Shown: piece by piece, positions 49,025 through 59,437 of the stretch | Position numbering within the stretch: position 1 is the stretch's first letter | Layout of the letters: every line of letters starts with the position of its first letter | Assembly (NCBI GenBank): GCA_027924585.1 | Contig: BSBM01000076.1 | Location: 2,680,501 to 2,744,500 of the forward strand | DNA from: Larix kaempferi | Lineage: Eukaryota; Streptophyta; Pinopsida; Pinales; Pinaceae | Length of the DNA: 64,000 nt | Direction of reading: 5' to 3' | Notes under the pieces: model-generated | The model's input: only the letters and a program-made list of their open reading frames with translations | Database searches by the model: none | What the model was told of the DNA's origin: nothing | Program-made: the position numbers and the translations under genes

Positions 49025-49178
49025 AAGTTGGTAATAGTTCAAAAGGAAACGCCCATTTAACTTGACTGATCACTCATGCTTAAGTTTTTCAGTGAAGATA
49101 TCATATCTTGTGATTGATGATGCGGGCAAACGGTCAAACCATTTACGAGCCTCACCCTCCAAGGATGCAAAAAGACCC
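49025..49178 (-). pseudogene. Element C gag middle part
   Basis: Read on the minus strand this is GLFASLEGEARKWFDRLPA, then SSITRYDIFTEKLKHE, an in-frame TGA (49070-49072), and SVKLNGRFLLNYYQL. It is the gag core immediately upstream of the segment at 44356. LTR G separates the two, and element B cuts off the N-terminal side at 49179. Confidence 0.75.
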
Positions 49179-50697
49179 TGTTATCACACAATCTCTAGCT
49201 GCTTGTGGTGGATATCCCAATAGGGATGGTAGAGGATACAACTAGGAGGGTGTAACCGGCAATAGCCAGGTCCTCCGCTCAAATGAACGGAAGTCACGCC
49301 GGACAAGGCTACTGTCACTTTAGACGAGGCACTTGGCCAAGTCAAGGGGGAGACCCTGCTCAACCAGTGATGGTTGAGAGACAACAAATACACCCAAACA
49401 CAGAAAGATGAGAGATGAAAGCAAGGGATGAGTGTAAATGAGCTCCTATGTTCGATTCCAGCCAATGAGTGGACACAAGCAGTAAAATAAGAGTGATGAG
49501 ACAAGTGACCAGCAATCAAAAAAAGTTAAATACTACGATTATAACAAGAGATTATATGGTTGAAATGATTAAGGGAGCGGAAATGGAATAGAAGTAATGT
49601 GCTATAATGAACTGCCCAGGGAAATGGTTAGATAATGAGTCAAACGGATCTAGGGCAGCAAGGAAATGATGTTTATGATCACTTCTAGAAGACGGTACTT
49701 GATTTCCCAAGGTAGAATGACAATAGAAATCCAAATCAGAAGTACCCAGAACCCCAAAATCAACCCAATTAAGCAGCAAGAGAAAAATGCCCAAGTGGGG
49801 CGTTTTTGCCATATGGACCAGTGCTAAAATTACGGGCAAATGGAGTCTAAAAGCTTTGAAACTTGATTCCTTAAGGTAAAATGGCGTTCTAAGCTGGAAT
49901 CAAGACTACCCATAACCCAAAAGTTAACCCAACAATGAGATTGGCTGAAATGCCCAAGGAGGGCGAATTCAGCAGATGACCAGCTCCTAGTTCTAAGGGT
50001 AAACGGGGTCGGATTCGAATGAAACTTGGGATATGTAATTTAAAGCATATATCATTACTGGGTTTTTAGTTATAACAAGTTCCAAGGTGAAATCCTAAGT
50101 TATCAATTTTTTTAGGGTTTTTTAAATGGTTGCAGCTTAGCATTCAAATAGTGAAAGAAAGATTATAAGAGAGGAGAAAAGATTAGTACCTGGATAATGG
50201 AGAAGGTATTCACGTGTTGAAGACACACCCCGAAGATCAAATGCAGAGCTAGATAGCGTTTCCCCTCAGCGTTTTTGGAGCAACCAGTGAGCAAAGGCGT
50301 TTTTCTTGTACCTGCCAAGGAGAAGATGAAATCAGTTTCTATGGCAATATGACAATAATAAACCAGCAAATGAAATGACAGATAATGAGAGAAGAAAATG
50401 ACAATACAAGTAAATTTACTTCCCTGTTGGAGAACCCAAAGAAAAACGCTAGCAAGGAGACCCTGTCTCAAGAGCTGCGTTTTCCCCTAGTGGCCAGCTT
50501 CACCTGCAAATCGAAAATGCTCAAGGAGATATGGGGACACCACAAGTAACTCAGCAATGCATCAGAAATGTGCTCTCAATCAACACAAGAAGGATCCAAC
50601 TCCAAAATCACAAGTGACTCAGTAAGAGTGTCTCTCTATAAGCTCAATGTCAAGTCTCTACAATGCCAAGAAGAAGTAAAAATGGGGTGAGTCCATT

Positions 50698-50708
50698 CTC
50701 TTATAGAG
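50698..50708 (-). promoter_or_regulatory. TATA box of LTR B
   Basis: The minus strand reads CTCTATAAGAG, at the position equivalent to the TATA regions of the other LTRs of this group. Confidence 0.4.
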
Positions 50709-51494
50709 ATGGCTCACTCTCAACTAGGTTTCCCCCCAAAATGGAGGGTTGAGATCATCTCCCCATCCACAAAATCGAATGGTGGAGATTGGTCCCAAGA
50801 GGGGGGTGCGAATTGCCCCAAGGAGAGCACACTATGGAGAGAGAGGGGCCCATTGTGGGGGCCATACATCAAACAAAGGGGTTGGGGGGTGTCTATATGG
50901 GGTTTTATCCCCCCAACCACATACAACAAGGGTCCCACCATCAAAACCATGCAAATCGAATTCCCCCACTAAGGAGAAAAATGCCCCCATGGGCAAACTC
51001 GTCCTCTAGTGAGAGCTGGGCAAATGAGGGACCCACCACCATCAAATATAATGTGAAAACATACCAAAATTACCTTAGTAATTACCTTTACCATTGCCAA
51101 CCTTTAATTTTGCCATTTCTCTATAGTTGCCTTAGTCAAATTCTAATTCCATGTATTTTCTGCTGGTTTATATGGCTGAAGATGAAAATTGGGCTTTTGA
51201 CCCACTTTTAATGCCCAGATTGCCGAACCGTCTACTGCAATGTGATCGTGGACCCCAAAAGTAGTAGGGATGACCACTCGAACAACCCCGATCCATCACT
51301 TTGGCAATATTTGCCCCAAATCCATGTTTTTTTAATTAAAACAGCTCAAAGTTGACCAATAATAATTAAAAATCTCTCAACTGGTTCAATGTTTTGCAAT
51401 TCTGTCAGTTGCATGCTCATATGGAACCCCTATAGATGATAAATGATCGAAATCGAAATTCCGATTGCAACATTTTTTTGGGCCCATTTTTGGC

Positions 51495-51533
51495 CTAGTC
51501 AACCCAGTTTGACTAAGTCAAATCTGGTCAACT
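51495..51533 (-). promoter_or_regulatory. Inverted W-box cluster in U3 of LTR B
   Basis: Contains AGTCAAC, TTTGACT, AGTCAAA and GGTCAAC in 39 bp, about 0.8 kb upstream of the TATA box on the minus strand. Homologous in position to the clusters in LTR C and the solo LTR. Confidence 0.45.
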
Positions 51534-52940
51534 ATAGTGCTGGCTGAAATCTATATGCAAGCATGAAGCGACCAGGCTCAATTAAACAAGTTAGTACATT
51601 ACTAAGCAATAAATGATATCATGGTGATCAAAAATACATTAAATCCCGAAATAGTACAAGGCCCTGGTGAAGTGGGCCCACCACCTCCAAAAGACTAGGA
51701 TGCTATACACCTCTATAGAATTGACCACCTTGCTGACTCTAGGTGATGCGGACAACAAGGTAAAAGATATGGGAAGACGAGGATAAAGATCATGTGACCA
51801 TTAGACATCTTTGGAAAGCGGGGTCCACTGAGGTAAGTATGCCATGACAAAACACGGGGAAGGGCAGTGCCTCACAAATGGGTATAGTGCAGGGAAACCA
51901 CCACTAGTCATCTAAAAAGTATCCCACAACTTACATCCGTATCCGAAGACTCCGTGAGGTTCTTTTCTAGAGCCGCCAAACTGGGTGTCTGGCAAACCGT
52001 AACTTGAGACTCTAGGGGGCAATCTTGAGCTTGTCCCTTGCTCCTTCTCACCTCCTTGTCCTGCAGGACTAGGTGAGGAATAACCACTACAAATGCTGAC
52101 ATGTATAGCTGACCAGAATCCATGTGTGTTCATAAACACATTGCATGGATTTTACAATGAGTTTCATACTTAGCCCTTCTTTGGCTAGATTTTACAATTT
52201 ACAATACAATGGCCTTTTTAGCCTGATTTACATTTCATTTCTTCATTTCTTCATGGACCTCTTGGGCTACATACATATCTCAAAAGATATAAACATGGCA
52301 CTCATACTGCAAAGGTAATGGGGGTGGGTAATACAAGCTTCGACGACAAGTGGGGAGCACCCTGTGAGGCTACACAATCCTAACTGCATTGCAACATCGG
52401 GGGCAACCGACAGGAGCAAATCCCAGGTCTAACCGTGTATCTCACACACTAAAGAGCCGAGGCACAATAAACAGGGAGTCATGGCAAACTCAGAGATCAG
52501 CGGGGAAAGGGGTCCTCGTGATCACAAATCAGAATCCAAGTCAGGGAATAAGTGTCATGGATGAGTTGGATGGGTGGAGAAGGTGATAATGGGGCTAAAG
52601 TCAGCTATTGAGGGGCTAAGTGATCAAGTCTAAGCCAAGTATACAGGACATGACTCAGTGTGCATATACATAAGTCTAACTAGAGGGTTGGACTGACATC
52701 ACCAATAGGCCCAAACACATCATATCATAAGCAGATCACCAAATATATCATCTCATGCAAAGTTAGTGTACTAGCAAGTGTAAAAGAGTCTAATCTACAA
52801 CATGAGCAATAATCAATATATGCAATACCTGTTGCACCATTTACCTGCTGCTACTGAACCTGTATCTGAGCTGGATCTCTGCTGAATCCGGGCATACAAT
52901 AAACCAGTACTGCACTGTGATAATCTCGATCAAAATAAGA

Positions 52941-53297
52941 CTAGGCAACTGTCTCAAATGGGCTTGTGTCAAAGCCTGGCAAGGAAAGGTAACCCTGTGG
53001 TAGATGGTAAGTCCAACTGCCTGTCCCCTCTGATGTATCTGCTAGGGGCAATTTGAACAAAAATGCCTCCTCTGAGGGAAACTGATCTCCGATCTGGAAA
53101 AAAAGTACCGTGCGGTCCTCGGCCACACAGTCTGCAGTGTGGAAGTTGCTCCCGACATAAAATGTGATAACATCTGGCTCCGTCTGGGACAAGTGCTCTA
53201 AGGGAGAGAGTGCTTGAGAACCACAGAATCTCTGGTCCGTAGCACCCCTCTCATCATCATCAACGTACATGCACCAGCATGCTCTCTGCATCATCAT
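52941..53297 (-). CDS. Open frame running from the internal region into the 3' LTR of element B
   Basis: About 118 codons crossing the internal/LTR border at 53172/53173. It includes TDQRFCGSQAL and EHLSQTEPDVIT, where the last residues are encoded by the LTR start TGTTATCAC, and ends in ETVA with TAG inside the LTR. In element A the same frame gives DQRF, a stop, GSQALISAEHLSQPEPDVIT. Conservation of this frame across two elements argues for past coding use. No domain is recognised. Confidence 0.35.
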   Translation of the reverse strand: MMMQRACWCMYVDDDERGATDQRFCGSQALSPLEHLSQTEPDVITFYVGSNFHTADCVAEDRTVLFFQIGDQFPSEEAFLFKLPLADTSEGTGSWTYHLPQGYLSLPGFDTSPFETVA

Positions 53298-53698
53298 CAA
53301 TATGTACCTGGTCCTGTAAAATGCAGACGCTATACCAATCTCTGCAGATCACATGTTAGGCCGCACAATATACATGTATAATAATCCAGATAAATAAACA
53401 AAATGATAATGCTGAAATAAATGATATATCAAATAAATTAACTCTACAACATTTAGTTTTATTACGCCGACACAAGAGGTGTAAAGAAAAAGAAACTGAA
53501 TGGAATCTATGTTACAAAAGGGTGCCAATATGTGAAAAGATAAAGTGAAAAGGGTGAAGTAAACTCAAGGTGAAAACAAGACAAAAAGGTCAACCGGTGG
53601 TCAATCAAAGATAAGGTCAATCCAAGGCGAGGGACAACCGGCTACTGCTCTTGATAGCTTATTAACCGCAAAAAAAAAGGGAGATCCATGGGCTCAGG

Positions 53699-55000
53699 TC
53701 AGGGAACATCTCCCTGGGTAAGCCCGGGGACATACTCCTGGAGCAAGTGACCACTCACCAGAACCGAGTAGTGCTCGTCGTCGGTAGATAGGAAGTACAA
53801 GTCATCGTGACGGACATTTATCCGGAAGGGGCCCACTAGCAGACCTGAGTGGTTGCCAACCATGTGGAAAAAGGCGTGGTGAGGCATGACAACCTGGTCA
53901 CCTACTGCAAAAGACCTCCTGTTGACCGATTTTGGGTCAATGCCTGTCCCCCGGAATACTGAAACTTCTGCATTTCCGTCCTGGCCGGGATGGAGGTCTC
54001 TACGGCTAACATGTGAGACAAAACGGTGGGATTCCCCGTCGAGGGGAATTGCTACCTCTCCGATCAAAACTTCTCGAGGTGCCTCCCTCTCGGGGGAAGG
54101 GCCTGCTCGGGGACCAAGGGATGTAGGATGTGTCATGTGTATCTCTGTCTCACCGATGGTCCAAAAGTCAGGGGATGGGCCGATAGGCTGCAGGTGGATG
54201 GATGCGTAGAAGGTATCGAGATGGCATGAGTGCTTGATCCCTCTCCAGATGGGATCGAGATCTCTGGAGGCAGAAGGAAGCTCGGGAACTGGAAAGGGCG
54301 TGGGGAGGGAGGTGGGGTATCCATGGGACCCGACTCAAACTCTCTCGTGATGTCCTCGAGAAGAGAGAACTCCTCTAGAAACACCTGCTCAGACGCAACA
54401 CTTCCAGCCTCACTCCTGGGGACAAAGGGAAGGGGAAAGAAACTCCAGTCAGACTCGTCACTCTCTTCCTCAGGGAGATCCTGGGGAGGAGGCCCCTCAA
54501 CAAGGTAGTCTAGGGGAGATGCTCTGGCCTGTCTAGCAATGTCATCGTTGATCAGGGTCAACATCTCGGGAATAGACCTAAAGCTTCTTTCCTCTACCGG
54601 AGTGATACCCCTCACTTCCCAATCTTCCAGGGGAGGGGGAGTGTCTTCACCACGCTCTTCCATCTCATGATCTTCACCACGCTGCTGTCGGAGGCTCGGG
54701 GGATAAGAGTGATCCGTAGGGAACTCCTCCTCTATCCCCATAGGCTCAGGCTCATCAGGAGCAGATGCTAGCTTGCCCTCAGGATGGTCGTGGGTGAGTC
54801 CCTGCATATCCTTTCCATCAGAAAGCTCCTGTGGGGAGGGAGACGTGGGAGTAGGGATCCATCTGTCCAGTGCATGTCCCAAGTCTGCCTCATCATCTAT
54901 GTCTTCCCTGTCATCACCGAAAGCCATGAACATTCCTTCTTGGCTTGGCTCTCAACCCTCGTAAGTTCTTCGTAAGGCATCCTCCATGCCCTCAAGGTGC
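53699..55000 (-). pseudogene. Element B polyprotein: acidic spacer and GPY/F-like module
   Basis: Segment 54133-54933 (with homologous sequence up to about 55000, including LEGHLEGMEDALRRTYEG) is acidic and Pro/Ser-rich. Segment 53699-54136 continues in another frame (frameshift near 54160) with VAIPLDGE, VNRRSFAVGDQVVMP, LVGPFRI and ends at QGDVP with a stop. The last 90 residues align with the end of the element C polyprotein and resemble an SH3-like GPY/F integrase tail. The hAT-like element at 55009 separates this part from the protease. Confidence 0.65.
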
Positions 55001-55008
55001 CCCTCAAG

Positions 55009-56442
55009 CAAAGTTTGAAAAATCGAAATCGGACTCGGAATCGGTCGAGGGTCAACTCGGAATCGGAATCGGAATCGGTAATGAATCGGTCATAAATCGA
55101 CCGATTTGAATTTAATGAATCGGTTTACTCAAAAATACATAGAATATTTAAATTTGAAAGAAAAACAACATTTTCAAGATTTTAGGACTGTTGTTATGAC
55201 CTAGACCTGTTGTTTGAAGGCCAAAGAGCACCTTTACTTGTTGTTTAGGGCTGCTTTCATCCACAGTACTGCTCACAATTTATTTTTAGCCTTTAAGGTG
55301 ATTTTCATGACTTTTTACTACTACAAAGGTCATAACAGGCACATGTTTGCTTCAAAAATTTTGTACGAGGGTTTGAACAGCTTCAACCTAAGTTGCATGA
55401 AACGGGGAAACGAGGACGAAACGGAGAAACTTCGAAACAGGGGAAACGTGACCCCCAAAATTGTGGAAATGAGGAAATGCAATATATATATTAAATTAAT
55501 AAATTAGCAAAGACATTTACAAAAATGAATGTGAAATATAAATCATCAATCATACATGTCAACAAATCATTGCCTATATTGGGATCCTATTCATCAATAG
55601 CACCCTATGCGTCCCTCCTCTAGGCTCTAGCCCTTGCCTCTAACTCGAATTTCAAAGTTGATCCTCCAAGGACATTAGTCAACGACTCAACACACTACAA
55701 TTTTGATGAAACTTCCTAATCCAATAGCTAAAATAACGTAGAAAAAGCTTTCGATGCTTGATAAGTGATTTTGCATGAGTGAAGAGTACATTTTTATTAA
55801 GGTCATGACAGAGGAATTCAACAATCAACACCACCAACATCAAGGTACATATAGGGGTTGATGGGGTTGATGTGCTTGATTAAATGCCAATTCCATACCC
55901 TCATACATGATAGAATCTGGTGGAAACCTTGCAATCCTAAAATCCTAAAAACTATTAAGTCTGATGAATTTTGAATGGGATCTAAAAATCTACTTTTTGC
56001 ATATGAAGTCCGATGAAGTTGGAACCACTCTCAAACATCCTGAAACAATTAATGGTAATGTTAAAAATTTAAGTAAAAGGATGGAAAATAAAAGATAAGG
56101 AGAATGTCACTTTCACTTTAAGAATTTAACATTAACATTACCATTACCATTAATATCACCAAGTACTACAGCACCATGGGGATATAGGTTAAAAATTAAA
56201 AAAAAATTAATTTTTTTTTTTTAATGCCCCACAGGCCCACACCAAAAAATTGGCCGATTTTTCTCAAAAATCGGGTGGACCGGACCTGTTCGATACCGAA
56301 CCGGCCGATTTGATACCGAATCGGCCGGTTCGGTACCAAACCGGTCCTCCGATCCTATTTGGAGACCGGTTTGAACTGGTCTTGCCTTAAATCGGTGAAT
56401 CGGCCGATTCCGATTCCGATTTCACCGATTTTTAAAACACAG
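55009..56442. mobile_element. Non-autonomous hAT-like DNA transposon in element B
   Basis: A 1434-bp insertion flanked by CCCTCAAG at 55001-55008 and 56443-56450, an 8-bp duplication typical of hAT. Terminal repeats are imperfect: CAAAGTTTGAAAAATCG on the left against CTGTGTTTTAAAAATCG read inward from the right. Subterminal regions carry many GAATCGG/CCGATTC words on both sides. The short open frame at 55214-55507 has no hAT transposase features. Confidence 0.75.
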
Positions 56443-56450
56443 CCCTCAAG

Positions 56451-58318
56451 AAGGGCTCCCTGTACACTCTCACTAGGACCCCATTAGGGTTAGGGATGGA
56501 GGCGTAAGATAAGTCCATTTGGAGGTGCCCTTTTAATCCGACAGCCCACTTCTTGGACAGGAGCATGCCGTAGACAGGTGGAAGGTCAATCACCACTACG
56601 TCCATGAGGGTGGAGATATCTAAGCACGAGAAAAGATCTGCTCTCAAATTCTTGATCAACCCATGGGCTAGAACTTGTTTAGAGTCTATCCCACACACAT
56701 TTCCATAGGGACGAGTGACCTACAGGCCCATGGCTTTCATAACCTATAGAGCCATAACATTCATGGAGGCCGCCGAGTCTAACATATAGTTATGCAACAA
56801 CGTGCCCTGTATACGGAGAGTTAGATAGAAAGGCCGGTGCCCTCCATTCTTCCTCTCGTAAATGGCAGTGTGAATGGAGAATGGGGTGTCCTCTGTATCA
56901 GCCTCCTCCTCGTGAGTAACAGCTAAAGAACAGGAGGTGTCTGCAAGGGTATCCGATGGGATCCTCTCTACAGGGATGCTGTTCAGGAAATCAGTGATCT
57001 GACTCCAGACCGAGGGAAGTTTGGCTAACTCAATCAAGGGGATGGTTTGCGTTATCTTGGCCAACTCCTTCTCAAGCTCCATGGTCTGCCCGAAAGGCTC
57101 GTAAGATGGGTGAGGGCTGATACCGAGGTTTGGATGAGGGACCTCGCGCCTCTCTGTGAAAGGTGCGGACCTAGGTTGATCCCTATGTCTCTTATAGATC
57201 TTAATCTGCTGAGAGTCACTGACACAAGGGTGAACGGTTAGACAAGAGGGACCTACAGTTTGAATGCTCTCTTCTTCTTCGTCCTCCTCAATGAGGATCC
57301 TACCAAAGTCTAAGTCGAATGCCACGTCATCAACGAAGTTGATATTTTCTGCTAGTTCCTCAGGCTCAACATAGGTACACTCGGCCTCTGGGTGTTCGTC
57401 TTGGCATTTGTCACACCAGTGAGTGGCCGAAGTGTCAGGGGTCTCAGGAGGTGAAGGAGGTCTCTTGTTTTCCTTGGTTATGGGTCTCCTATTCTGGTTC
57501 CAATATGGCTTGGGGCCATAAGAAACTTTGTACCTATCTGAGTCCCTACTTTTGGCTAGGTCCCTTGTCAGCAGGGTGAGGGTTTTGATCATCTCCTTCA
57601 TGTCATCCGTGTTTGCTAATTCTATGTTTTCTTTTAGAGGCTCCTTGCCCTTGCGGGCTCGGGAATCAGCCTGAGATGACGAAGGGGCGTGGGTGTCGAA
57701 GAAGTTTTGTTTGCCCATAGATGCTGCGTTGGCCTCAGCCTTACGAGCATTGTCTTGGGCAATCTTGAGGGTCGTAGGCTCTTTGTCTTTAAGATGGTAT
57801 CCTAGCCATCCTTCGAATGAGTCTAAGTAATTTAATAGGATGGCAGGATCCGACGGGCGGATAATTTCAGGTATTTGAGCTACCACTTTATCAAATCTGA
57901 TATTGAATTCATGGGTGGTTTCGTTTTCTTTCTTCTTTATCCCTGCTAGCTGGCTGAGTAGATACTTGCCATCTAGTTTGATTGACTACTGACCGTTGAG
58001 TTTAGTTATGAAATCATCGTAACCAGTGACTGATCCGGCGGTTAGTCGGTCAAACCACCTGCGGGCATCGCCCTCAAGTGACATAAAGAGGCCTCTCATG
58101 AATACATCCTCATCGGTGGCCCCATAGGCCTCCATGTGCTGCCACACGGATTCGATGTGATCTTCTATAGTGATAGCAGTGCTCCCACTGAATTTAGGAA
58201 CCTTCTCAAAATATTTATCAGGCATGTCATGGGGGGCACCCTGAATCTGGGCAAAATCAAAAGGTGAGGCTCTAGCCATACGACCGAAAGCACGTGGGCC
58301 TGGGTTGACGTTGGCCAT
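56451..58318 (-). pseudogene. Element B gag and protease
   Basis: Gag starts at the likely ATG 58318 (MANVNPGPRAFGRMARAS), with PKFSGSTAITIEDHI, GDARRWFDRLTAGSVTGYD, an in-frame TAG at 57986-57988, and continues in the same frame with YLLSQLAGIKKKENE, YLGYHLKDKEP-like and AEANAASMGK sequence. A Lys/Pro linker contains the pair CDKC and HPEAEC, a possible degenerate zinc knuckle. The protease follows (GGHRPFYLTLRI, LDSAAS, VVIDLPPVYGMLL). The catalytic DSG motif is DSA here, so the enzyme is probably dead. Two CAG-to-TAG stops follow at about 56741 and 56720. Gag and protease would otherwise serve particle assembly and maturation. Confidence 0.75.
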
Positions 58319-58721
58319 CTGGTTGGGGTTTTGGGAAGGGTTGGAAGGTATGGAATGGGGTGGCACTGCTACGGAGGGTGAGGCTGCAGAGCTGACTACC
58401 TACCAAAACGAGTTGGGTGAGTGCTCACCAAGGTTTCGTCTGACGTACATGATGCATCAGAACGCTCAAGGCTGCGAAGGTTATATGGATGGGTTCGGCC
58501 TCCAGTGGAGCCGCGGGGTGGAGTCGCCAGGTGAGCGGGGTACCTTGCTCACCAAAGGTGGAATGTCGTGAGGGGGGAAGTGGTGAGTGAACAAAATGTG
58601 TTGACTATATAATTAAGCAAGAGAAAATCAGCCAATTGAGTTTTAAGTTATGATGCGGTGATGGAGGCAAAAGGGCAAGCAAAAACTCAAACTCAAACAC
58701 AGACACGGGTAGGCCTCTACC

Positions 58722-58739
58722 TCCTCGGCAGCGGCGCCA
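58722..58739 (-). other. Element B primer-binding site (tRNA-Asp-like)
   Basis: The minus strand reads TGGCGCCGCTGCCGAGGA three bases after the LTR end ATAACA. It has two differences from the plant tRNA-Asp complement. Confidence 0.85.
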
Positions 58740-58742
58740 AAA

Positions 58743-58926
58743 TGTTATCACACAATCTCTAGTTGTTTGTGGTGGATATCCCAATAGGGACAGTAGAGGA
58801 TACAACTAGGAGGGTGTAACCGGAAATAGCCAGGTCATCCGCTCAAATGAACGGAAGTCACGCCGGACAAGGCTACTGTCACTTTAGACGAGGCACTTGG
58901 CCAAGTCAAGGGGGAGACCCTGCTCA
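58743..58926 (-). repeat. Element B 5' LTR, 184-bp stub
   Basis: Matches 49179-49361 and stops at GACCCTGCTCA, where gag fragment D begins. The rest was lost by deletion or displaced. Confidence 0.8.
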
Positions 58927-59437
58927 GGCATTGTTTCAAGGCTCTGTTTCTTTAGGCTCAACAGTTTTCAGAGGAGTTGATGATCTAGAGTAACCTTGGA
59001 TGTTTGACTCTCCTGAAGACTGCATGTTTCTGTCAATTTTGATAGCCAATTCCTGAGCTTGAAGCAATGTGGTAGGTTCCTTGTCTCTTATCTGATAGTG
59101 TATCTTACCACTTAATGCTTCTATGTAATAATCCAATGTGGAAGCTGCAGGAGGTGCATGAGTAGCAGGGATGGAATTAGACAACTCTGTGAACCTAGTG
59201 TTGAATTCATCCATGGTTTCAGTATCTGATTTCTTCATATTGGTCAAGGATGCCACTAGATGTCTAGGTTCTTTTTACTGCCAAATATGTTGAGGAAAGC
59301 AGTCTTGAAGGCTGCCATGGTAGCGAATGAATTATTTGGCAAGTTGTCATACAAGTTTCTAGCTTTACCATCCAAAGATAAAGCAAAAAGAGTCATGTAT
59401 ACATATTCAGGTTTGTCAGCACCCTTGACATAGGAAC
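58927..59437 (-). pseudogene. Gag fragment D from a different LTR element
   Basis: The minus strand encodes FALSLDGKARNLYDNLP, then FKTAFLNIFG, and (58936-59256) MKKSDTETMDEFNTRF, IHYQIRDKEPTTL and IDRNMQSSGE. These are gag-core and post-core motifs of Ty3/gypsy type, but the sequence differs clearly from gags B and C. One frame change lies near 59270. It is cut at the upper end by LTR E and at the lower end by element B. Confidence 0.65.

Larger units (their letters stand above)
49179..53172 (-). repeat. Element B 3' LTR (3994 bp)
   Basis: Starts TGTTATCACAC and ends GTGATAACA. The first 184 bp match the 5' LTR copy at 58743. Similar blocks occur in the solo LTR at 16513-20782. Open frames within it (for example 50789-51211 and 52389-52586) are not conserved between copies. 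Confidence 0.85.
49179..58926 (-). mobile_element. LTR retrotransposon B, gag-protease type without pol core
   Basis: 3' LTR 49179-53172, internal 53173-58742, and 184 bp of the 5' LTR (58743-58926). A PBS lies at 58722-58739. Internal order on the minus strand is gag, protease, acidic spacer and GPY/F-like module, the same as element C. A hAT-like element is inserted at 55009-56442. No reverse transcriptase, RNase H or integrase core is visible. GACCC (49174-49178) is the lower flank; the upper flank is lost, so the target duplication cannot be tested. Confidence 0.85.

Noticed and set aside
50749-51211. Overlapping long frames in LTR B
   Set aside because: Several frames are open at once in a G/C-biased stretch and none is conserved in the solo LTR.
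53236-53262. MYVDDDE in the minus-strand frame near the element B 3' LTR, resembling the YVDD box of reverse transcriptase
   Set aside because: No other reverse transcriptase motif lies near it, and the frame is short and crosses into the LTR. Most likely chance from GATGATGAT repeats.
5063-58739. tRNA-like sequences
   Set aside because: They are primer-binding sites of 12-18 bp complementary to tRNA 3' ends. No complete cloverleaf was found.
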